From JBIOWF01 sp044868295 (GTDB lineage Bacteria > Actinomycetota > Actinomycetes > Streptosporangiales > Streptosporangiaceae): a stretch of DNA of 18,374 nucleotides. Within the stretch, counting starts at the first letter, position 1, and each line of letters opens with the position of its first letter. The notes beneath the pieces were generated by a model, which was not told where the DNA came from, did not search any database, and saw nothing but the letters and a program-made list of their open reading frames with translations. The stretch is from contig JBIOWF010000268.1 in assembly GCA_044868295.1 (NCBI GenBank), forward strand, positions 1-18,374, given 5' to 3'. The translations under genes were made by a program, and so were the position numbers. This document shows positions 13,235 through 18,374 of the stretch, in pieces.

Positions 13235-14908
13235 ATGGGACAGCACAGCGGTCCGCGCCCGGTCCGGGCGCCGCGCGGCAGGACGCTCAACACCAAGGGG
13301 TGGCAGCAGGAGGCCGCGCTGCGGATGCTGATGAACAACCTCGACCCCGAGGTCGCGGAGCATCCCGACAAGCTCGTCGTGTACGGCGGCACCGGCAAGG
13401 CCGCCCGTGACTGGCGCTCCTATGACGCGATCGTGCGCGAACTCGGCACGCTGGAGGCCGATGAGACCCTGCTGGTGCAGTCGGGTCGCCCTGTGGGCGT
13501 CATGACCACGCACGAATGGGCGCCGCGCGTGCTCATCGCCAACTCCAACCTGGTCGGCGACTGGGCCACCTGGCCGGAGTTCCGGCGGCTGGAGCAGCTC
13601 GGGCTCACCATGTACGGCCAGATGACCGCCGGATCGTGGATCTACATCGGCACGCAGGGCATCCTGCAGGGCACCTACGAGACCTTCGCGGCGGTCGCCG
13701 CCAAAAGGTTCGGCGGCACCCTGGCCGGCACGATCACCCTCACCGCCGGGCTGGGCGGCATGGGCGGCGCCCAGCCGCTCGCCGTCACCATGAACGGCGG
13801 CGTGGCCATCTGCGTCGACTGCGACCCGCGATCGATCGACCGCCGCATCGAGCACCGCTACCTGGACGTGCGGGCGAACGACCTCGACGACGCGCTGCGC
13901 CTCGCCTACGAGGCCCGGGACCGGCGCCGGCCGCTGTCGATCGGCGTCGAGGCCAACGCGGCGTACGCCGTACCCGAACTGCTCGCGCGTGGCGCTGAGA
14001 TCGACATCGTCACCGACCAGACCTCGGCGCACGACCCGCTGATGTACCTGCCGCTCGGGGTCGCGTTCGAAGACATGGCCGCGGAGGCCGCGAAGGACCC
14101 CGAAGGGTTCACGGTCAGGGCCCGCGAGTCGATGGCGCGGCACGTCGAGGCCATGGTGGGGTTCCAGGACGAGGGCGCGGAGGTGTTCGACTACGGCAAC
14201 TCCATCCGCGGTGAGGCCCGGCTCGCCGGGTACGCCCGCGCCTTCGACTTCCCTGGCTTCGTGCCGGCCTATATCCGGCCGCTGTTCTGCGCGGGCAAGG
14301 GCCCGTTCCGCTGGGCGGCGCTGTCGGGCGACCCCCAGGACATCGCCAGGACCGACAAGGCGATCCTGGAGCTGTTCCCCGAGAACGAGTCGCTGGCCCG
14401 CTGGATCCGGTTGGCGGGGGAGCGGGTCCACTTCCAGGGCCTGCCCGCGCGGATCTGCTGGCTCGGGTACGGCGAGCGGGACAAGGCGGGCGACCGCTTC
14501 AACGACATGGTGGCGCGGGGTGAGATCTCCGCTCCGCTGGCCATCGGGCGTGACCATCTCGACTGTGGCAGTGTGGCCTCGCCGTACCGGGAGACTGAGG
14601 CGATGCTCGACGGCTCCGACGCGATCGCCGACTGGCCGCTGCTCAACGCGATGGTCAACGTGGCCTCCGGCGCGTCGTGGGTGTCCATCCACCACGGCGG
14701 CGGCGTCGGGATAGGCCGCTCCATCCACGCGGGCCAGGTCACGGTCGCCGACGGTACGGCTCTCGCGGGCGAGAAGATCCGCCGGGTGCTCACCAACGAC
14801 CCGGGGATGGGCGTCATACGGCATGTCGACGCCGGCTACGAGCAGGCCGCCGAGGTCGCCGAGCAGCTCGGCGTCAGGGTCCCCATGCGAGAGGGCGAGG
14901 AGGCGTGA
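13235..14908 (+). CDS. hutU: Urocanate hydratase (urocanase)
   Basis: A 557-residue enzyme starting at ATG 13235, with GGAGG eight bases upstream. It converts urocanate to 4-imidazolone-5-propanoate using tightly bound NAD+, the second step of histidine degradation, in the cytosol. Full-length hallmarks in order: LNTKGWQQEAALRMLMNNLD, VVYGGTGKAARDW, the NAD-binding TAGLGGMGGAQPLA (about 168-181), HDPLMYLPLGVAFEDM, YIRPLFCAGKGPFRWAALSG, the active-site Cys region RICWLGYGERDKAGDRFND (near 404), DHLDCGSVASPYRET and the C-terminal SWVSIHHGGGVGIGRSIHAG. Its TGA overlaps the GTG of the next gene by four bases, so the two are coupled. Histidase (hutH), imidazolonepropionase (hutI) and hutF are not in this window. 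Confidence 0.97.
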   Translation: MGQHSGPRPVRAPRGRTLNTKGWQQEAALRMLMNNLDPEVAEHPDKLVVYGGTGKAARDWRSYDAIVRELGTLEADETLLVQSGRPVGVMTTHEWAPRVLIANSNLVGDWATWPEFRRLEQLGLTMYGQMTAGSWIYIGTQGILQGTYETFAAVAAKRFGGTLAGTITLTAGLGGMGGAQPLAVTMNGGVAICVDCDPRSIDRRIEHRYLDVRANDLDDALRLAYEARDRRRPLSIGVEANAAYAVPELLARGAEIDIVTDQTSAHDPLMYLPLGVAFEDMAAEAAKDPEGFTVRARESMARHVEAMVGFQDEGAEVFDYGNSIRGEARLAGYARAFDFPGFVPAYIRPLFCAGKGPFRWAALSGDPQDIARTDKAILELFPENESLARWIRLAGERVHFQGLPARICWLGYGERDKAGDRFNDMVARGEISAPLAIGRDHLDCGSVASPYRETEAMLDGSDAIADWPLLNAMVNVASGASWVSIHHGGGVGIGRSIHAGQVTVADGTALAGEKIRRVLTNDPGMGVIRHVDAGYEQAAEVAEQLGVRVPMREGEEA

Positions 14909-16212
14909 TCGCTCCCGGACAGGTCGAGGAGAGCTTCCGCCTGATGTGGCGGGAGCTGCTTCCGGTGGGCCGGTACGGCGCGACCGGAGGGTACCGACGC
15001 CACGCCTGGACGGCCGCCGACGGCGAATGCCGCGCCTGGTTCCGGCAGCAGGCCTTGAAGAGGGGCCTGACCTACGAGGTGGACCGCAACGGCAACCAGT
15101 GGGCCTGGCACGGCGACCCGACGGCCGGGAACGCCGTCGTGACCGGCTCCCACTTGGACTCGGTCCCGGACGGCGGAGCGTACGACGGGCCGCTCGGCGT
15201 CGTGTCGGCCTTCGCCGCCCTCGACGCGCTCCAGGAGACGGGCGTGCTCCGGGAGCAGAGCGCAGCTCAGGGACGGGCCGCGGTTCGGGAATCGGGCGTG
15301 CTCCGGTCGCGGGACGCGGTTCGGGACGGTGGTACGCCTCGGGAGGGGAGTGCCGCCGGAAGCCGTCCGCTCGCGATCGTGAACTTCGGTGACGAGGAGG
15401 GTGCCAGGTTCGGCGTCGCCTGCGTCGGCTCCCGCCTCATGACCGGTGTGCTGGACCCCGGCCGGGCGCGGGCACTGCGGGACGACGACGGAGTGGCCCT
15501 CGGCGACGCGATGGAGCGCGCCGGGCACGACCCCGCCGCGATCGGCCGCGACGACGAGCGGCTTGCCCGCATCGCCGCCTACGTCGAACTACACGTCGAG
15601 CAGGGCCGTAACCTGGGGGACGCGCCGGTCGGAGTCGCCGCGGCGATCTGGCCGCACGGCCGCTGGCGTTTCGACTTCCACGGCCAGGCCAACCACGCGG
15701 GCACCACCCGGCTGGAGGATCGGCGGGACCCGATGCTGGCCTACGCGGCCACGGTGCTGAACGCCCGGGAGCAGGCCCGGTTCGCCGGGGCGCTGGCCAC
15801 GTTCGGGAAGGTCGCCGTCGAACCGAACGGGACCAACGCCATCGCCTCCCGGGTGACCGCCTGGCTGGACTCCCGCGCGGCCGACTCCACCACTCTCGAC
15901 ACGCTGGTGAAAGAGATCATCGACGCCGCCGGTGCGACGGTCGTCTGCGAGTCGTACACCCCGGTGGTCGAGTTCGACGGACCGCTCAGGGATCGGCTGT
16001 CCGCGCGGCTTGGGGGAGCGCCGGTCCTGCCGACCGGCGCGGGCCACGACGCCGGCATCCTCGCCTCCGCCGTCCCCACCGCCATGCTGTTCGTACGGAA
16101 CCCGACCGGCGTATCGCACTCCCCGGAGGAACACGCCGAGGAAGCCGATTGCCTCACCGGCGCCGCCGCGCTGGCCGACGTCCTGGAAGACCTGCTGGGA
16201 GAGAGCGCGTAA
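14905..16212 (+). CDS. M20-family amidohydrolase (allantoate amidohydrolase / N-carbamoyl-amino-acid hydrolase type)
   Basis: A 435-residue metal-dependent hydrolase starting at GTG 14905, in a GTGA overlap with the hutU stop, with GAGGAGG just upstream. Metal and active-site features of the AllC/HyuC branch of M20: GSHLDSVPDGGAYDGPLGV (His and bridging Asp), VNFGDEEGARFG (catalytic and metal-binding Glu), ELHVEQG, the dimerisation lid FDFHGQANHAGTTR, and the C-terminal TGAGHDAGILA His. Annotated relatives open C-N bonds of allantoate or N-carbamoyl amino acids. Coupling to urocanase points instead to the histidine pathway, for example hydrolysis of an N-formyl or N-formimino glutamate; this is inference. 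Between about residues 113 and 150 a Gly/Arg-rich repeat insert (15238-15326) replaces the short loop normal for the family. It lies on the surface just before the catalytic strand. Confidence 0.88.
   Translation: MIAPGQVEESFRLMWRELLPVGRYGATGGYRRHAWTAADGECRAWFRQQALKRGLTYEVDRNGNQWAWHGDPTAGNAVVTGSHLDSVPDGGAYDGPLGVVSAFAALDALQETGVLREQSAAQGRAAVRESGVLRSRDAVRDGGTPREGSAAGSRPLAIVNFGDEEGARFGVACVGSRLMTGVLDPGRARALRDDDGVALGDAMERAGHDPAAIGRDDERLARIAAYVELHVEQGRNLGDAPVGVAAAIWPHGRWRFDFHGQANHAGTTRLEDRRDPMLAYAATVLNAREQARFAGALATFGKVAVEPNGTNAIASRVTAWLDSRAADSTTLDTLVKEIIDAAGATVVCESYTPVVEFDGPLRDRLSARLGGAPVLPTGAGHDAGILASAVPTAMLFVRNPTGVSHSPEEHAEEADCLTGAAALADVLEDLLGESA
15238..15326 (+). repeat. Interleaved short direct repeats forming an insert in the amidohydrolase
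   Basis: CGGGCGTGCTCCGG occurs at 15239-15252 and again at 15293-15306. GCGGTTCGGGA occurs at 15280-15290 and at 15316-15326. They encode repeated GVLR and AVR(E/D) motifs in an insert of about 35 residues. Confidence 0.7.
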
Positions 16213-16261
16213 ACGGCCGCCGTCCGGTGGGGAACGTGATCGTTGCGATGGTGCGACAGAG

Positions 16262-16316
16262 GTAACCGCCCGGTAGCCACGCTTGTGACATGCCGGAAAC
16301 AGAGCCTGCTTACGTT
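16262..16316 (+). promoter_or_regulatory. GlnR-type box and possible leaderless promoter of the nitrate reductase gene
   Basis: GTGAC at 16285-16289, six bases, then GAAAC at 16296-16300 matches the GlnR consensus half-pair gTnAC-N6-GaAAC exactly. A weaker pair, GTAAC (16262-16266)-N6-GTAGC (16273-16277), lies 7 bp upstream. TACGTT at 16311-16316 fits TANNNT and would place the transcript start at or next to the ATG (16324). There is no good Shine-Dalgarno sequence, so a leaderless mRNA is plausible. GlnR activates nitrate assimilation genes in actinomycetes. Confidence 0.65.
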
Positions 16317-16323
16317 GCGGAGC

Positions 16324-18374
16324 ATGGCGACCTCAAGTGTGAAGACCGTGTGTTCATACTGTGGCGTGGGCTGCGGCATGGTGCTGGAGGTGGCACAGGA
16401 CGCCGACGGGCGGCGGAAGGTGATCAAGGCGTCGGGGGACAATACCCACCCGGCCAACTTCGGGCGACTGTGCACCAAGGGCGCCACCAGCGCGGACATG
16501 CTCGCCGCCCCCGGACGACTGGACACGGCGCTGCTGAGATCGGAGCGCGGCGCGGCGCCGGAACCCACGGATACGAACTGGGCCATCACGGAGACCGCGC
16601 GGCGGCTACGCATGATCCTGGACGAGCACGGCCCGGACGCGCTGGCGTTCTACGTCTCGGGGCAGATGTCGCTGGAGGCGCAGTACCTGGCCAACAAGCT
16701 CGCGAAAGGGTTCGTGCGGACGAGTCAGATCGAGTCCAACTCGCGGCTGTGCATGGCGAGCGCGGGCAGCGGCTACAAGCTGTCACTGGGCGCGGACGGG
16801 CCACCGGGTTCGTACCAGGACTTCGAGCACGCGGACGTCTTCTTCGTGATCGGCTCCAACATGGCCGACTGCCATCCGATCCTGTTCCTGCGGCTCATGG
16901 ATCGGGTGAAGGCGGGAGCCAAGCTCATCGTGGTCGACCCACGGCGCAGTGCCACCGCCGACAAGGCCGACCTGTTCCTGCAGATCAAGCCAGGCACCGA
17001 TCTGGCTCTGCTCAACGGGCTGTTGCACCTGCTGGTCGAAAACGGCCACGTGGACGGCGACTTCATCGAGGAGTTCACCGAGGGCTGGGAGGCGATGCCG
17101 GCCTTCCTGCGTGACTATCCGCCCGCGACGGTGGCCGAGATCACCGGCATCGCGGAGGAGGACATCCACCGGGCCGCACGCCTGATCGGCGAGGCGGGCG
17201 CGTGGATGAGCTGCTGGACGATGGGCCTGAACCAGAGCACCCACGGCACGTGGAACACCAATGCGCTGGTCAACCTGCACCTGGCCACCGGGGCGATCTG
17301 CCGTCCGGGCAGCGGACCCTTCTCCCTCACCGGGCAGCCCAACGCCATGGGCGGACGCGAGATGGGCTACATGGGGCCCGGCCTGCCCGGGCAGCGCTCG
17401 GCGCTGGTGGAGGAAGACCGGCGCTTCATCGAGGACCTGTGGAGACTGCCGCAGGGGACACTGCGCACCGAGGCGGGCCAGGGAACCGTGGAGATGTTCT
17501 CCCGGATGGCCGAGGGCGCGATCAAGGCTTGCTGGATCATCTGTACCAATCCGGTGGCCTCGGTCGCCAACCGCAAGAACGTCATCGAGGGCCTGGAAGC
17601 CGCCGAACTCGTCATCACCCAGGACGCCTTCGCCGAGACCGAGACCAACGCCTACGCCGACATCGTCCTGCCGGGGGCGCTGTGGGCCGAGGCCGAGGGC
17701 GTAATGATCAATTCTGAGCGTAATCTGACCCTGACCCGGCCGGCCGTGGACGCGCCCGGTCAGGCGTTGCCGGATTGGCAGATCATCGCCCGCGTCGCCT
17801 GCGAGATGGGCTTCCACGAGGATTTCGGCTACGCCGGTGCGGAGGAGGTCTTCGAGGAGATCAAGCGCGCCTGGAACCCGAAGACCGGATACGACCTGCG
17901 CGGCGTGACCTATGACCGGCTGCGGGCGGCTTCGGTGCAATGGCCCAGCGCGTCCCCCGACGGCGCCGACCGCAATCCGATCCGCTACCTCAACGACGGC
18001 GTCAGCCAGCAGATCATGGAACGGCCCGACGGCACCCGGCCGCGACTGGCCTTTCCCACGCCCAGCGGCCGTGCCGTGTTCTTCCCGCGCCCGCACCTGC
18101 CGCCCGCCGAGCTTCCCGACGATGACTTCCCCTTCCTCCTGAACACGGGCCGGCTCCAGCACCAATGGCACACCCTGACCAAGACCGGCAAGGTGGCCAA
18201 GCTCAACAAGCTCAATCCCGGCCCCTTCGTGGAGATCAATCCGCAGGACGCCCACCAGTTGGGCGTCGGCGAAGGCGATTCGGTCGAAATCGGCTCCCGG
18301 CGCGGCCGGGCCGTACTCCCGGTGGTCGTCACAGATCGGGTGCGGCCGGGAAACTGCTTCGCGCCCTTCCACTG
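16324..18374 (+). CDS. nasA: Assimilatory nitrate reductase, molybdopterin catalytic subunit (3' partial)
   Basis: The frame from ATG 16324 is open to the window end (683 residues seen). It reduces nitrate to nitrite in the cytosol for nitrogen assimilation. A [4Fe-4S] site is formed by C10, C13, C17 (VCSYCGVGCGMV) and C50 (RLCTKG). The molybdenum-ligand Cys is C143 in SNSRLCMASAGSGYKLSLG. Also seen are VFFVIGSNMADCHPI, KLIVVDPRRSATADKADLF, MGLNQSTHGTWNTNALVN, and the assimilatory-type signature CRPGSGPFSLTGQPNAMGGR. The C-terminal cofactor-binding domain begins at FLLNTGRLQHQWHTLTKTGK. Similarity is to NasA/NarB rather than formate dehydrogenase. In many actinobacteria this subunit is fused to a sulfite-reductase-like flavoprotein, which would lie beyond the edge. 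A GlnR-like box sits directly upstream. The long minus-strand frame over it (16783-18372) is a shadow. Confidence 0.93.
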   Translation, partial: MATSSVKTVCSYCGVGCGMVLEVAQDADGRRKVIKASGDNTHPANFGRLCTKGATSADMLAAPGRLDTALLRSERGAAPEPTDTNWAITETARRLRMILDEHGPDALAFYVSGQMSLEAQYLANKLAKGFVRTSQIESNSRLCMASAGSGYKLSLGADGPPGSYQDFEHADVFFVIGSNMADCHPILFLRLMDRVKAGAKLIVVDPRRSATADKADLFLQIKPGTDLALLNGLLHLLVENGHVDGDFIEEFTEGWEAMPAFLRDYPPATVAEITGIAEEDIHRAARLIGEAGAWMSCWTMGLNQSTHGTWNTNALVNLHLATGAICRPGSGPFSLTGQPNAMGGREMGYMGPGLPGQRSALVEEDRRFIEDLWRLPQGTLRTEAGQGTVEMFSRMAEGAIKACWIICTNPVASVANRKNVIEGLEAAELVITQDAFAETETNAYADIVLPGALWAEAEGVMINSERNLTLTRPAVDAPGQALPDWQIIARVACEMGFHEDFGYAGAEEVFEEIKRAWNPKTGYDLRGVTYDRLRAASVQWPSASPDGADRNPIRYLNDGVSQQIMERPDGTRPRLAFPTPSGRAVFFPRPHLPPAELPDDDFPFLLNTGRLQHQWHTLTKTGKVAKLNKLNPGPFVEINPQDAHQLGVGEGDSVEIGSRRGRAVLPVVVTDRVRPGNCFAPFH

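Noticed and set aside
13172..14824. 550-aa minus-strand ORF opposite hutU, and similar long shadows at 1386-2915, 4029-5144 and 16783-18372
   Set aside because: They are long open antisense frames caused by high GC content, with biased low-quality composition and no recognisable domains, lying opposite clear genes.
16324..18374. Formate dehydrogenase, which would oxidise formate from the hut pathway
   Set aside because: The CRPGSGPFSLTGQPNAMGGR motif, the SNSRLCMASAGSGY region and the overall sequence are those of assimilatory nitrate reductase, and the upstream GlnR-like box agrees.

Overview
The window is chromosomal DNA from a high-GC actinomycete. Codon third positions are almost all G or C, GTG starts are common, and the gene set is actinobacterial: an assimilatory nitrate reductase behind a GlnR-like box, a RpiR-controlled histidine-utilisation (hut) locus, and NarL/DesR-type two-component genes. 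A Streptosporangiales-type host is my inference, not something the sequence proves.

Layout. (i) 1-5195, plus strand: two tandem paralogous polytopic membrane proteins of the DUF4153/DUF4173 type. The first is fused in frame to the tail of a sensor histidine kinase that enters from the left edge. (ii) 5484-7099, plus: a RidA-family imine deaminase followed by an uncharacterised, probably TIM-barrel protein. A frameshifted scrap of a LacI-family repressor lies antisense just after it (about 7113-7261). (iii) 7345-8990, minus: a DesK-like histidine kinase and a NarL-type response regulator with a 4-nt overlap. (iv) 9169-10798, minus: a compact cluster of a single-domain CheY-like regulator, an unknown 189-aa protein and a LysE/RhtB exporter. 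(v) 10924-11990, plus: tRNA-Arg(CCG) with an intrinsic terminator, then a divergent release-factor-like gene. That gene has an in-frame TGA where release factor 2 has a Trp, and it has lost the GGQ and SPF motifs. (vi) 12293-16212, plus: RpiR/MurR regulator, urocanase (hutU) and an M20 amidohydrolase translationally coupled to hutU. (vii) 16324 to the right edge: the molybdopterin subunit of assimilatory nitrate reductase, cut by the window end.

Functional logic. The right half concerns nitrogen acquisition. Urocanase opens the route from histidine to glutamate, and the coupled M20 hydrolase could supply a late C-N hydrolysis step. RpiR probably controls hutU through a TGAA/TTCA palindrome cluster in the 81-bp gap. 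Nitrate reductase supplies nitrogen from nitrate and carries a GTnAC-N6-GaAAC GlnR-type box placed for activation of a possibly leaderless transcript. The left half is signalling and envelope.

Most unusual points: the release-factor-like gene with UGA at a conserved Trp and no catalytic motif; the kinase-membrane protein fusion, whose linker contains a vestige of the paralogue's start site; recurrent in-frame minisatellite expansions in linkers of at least four unrelated genes; and the LacI remnant. I see no CRISPR array, insertion sequence or rRNA.
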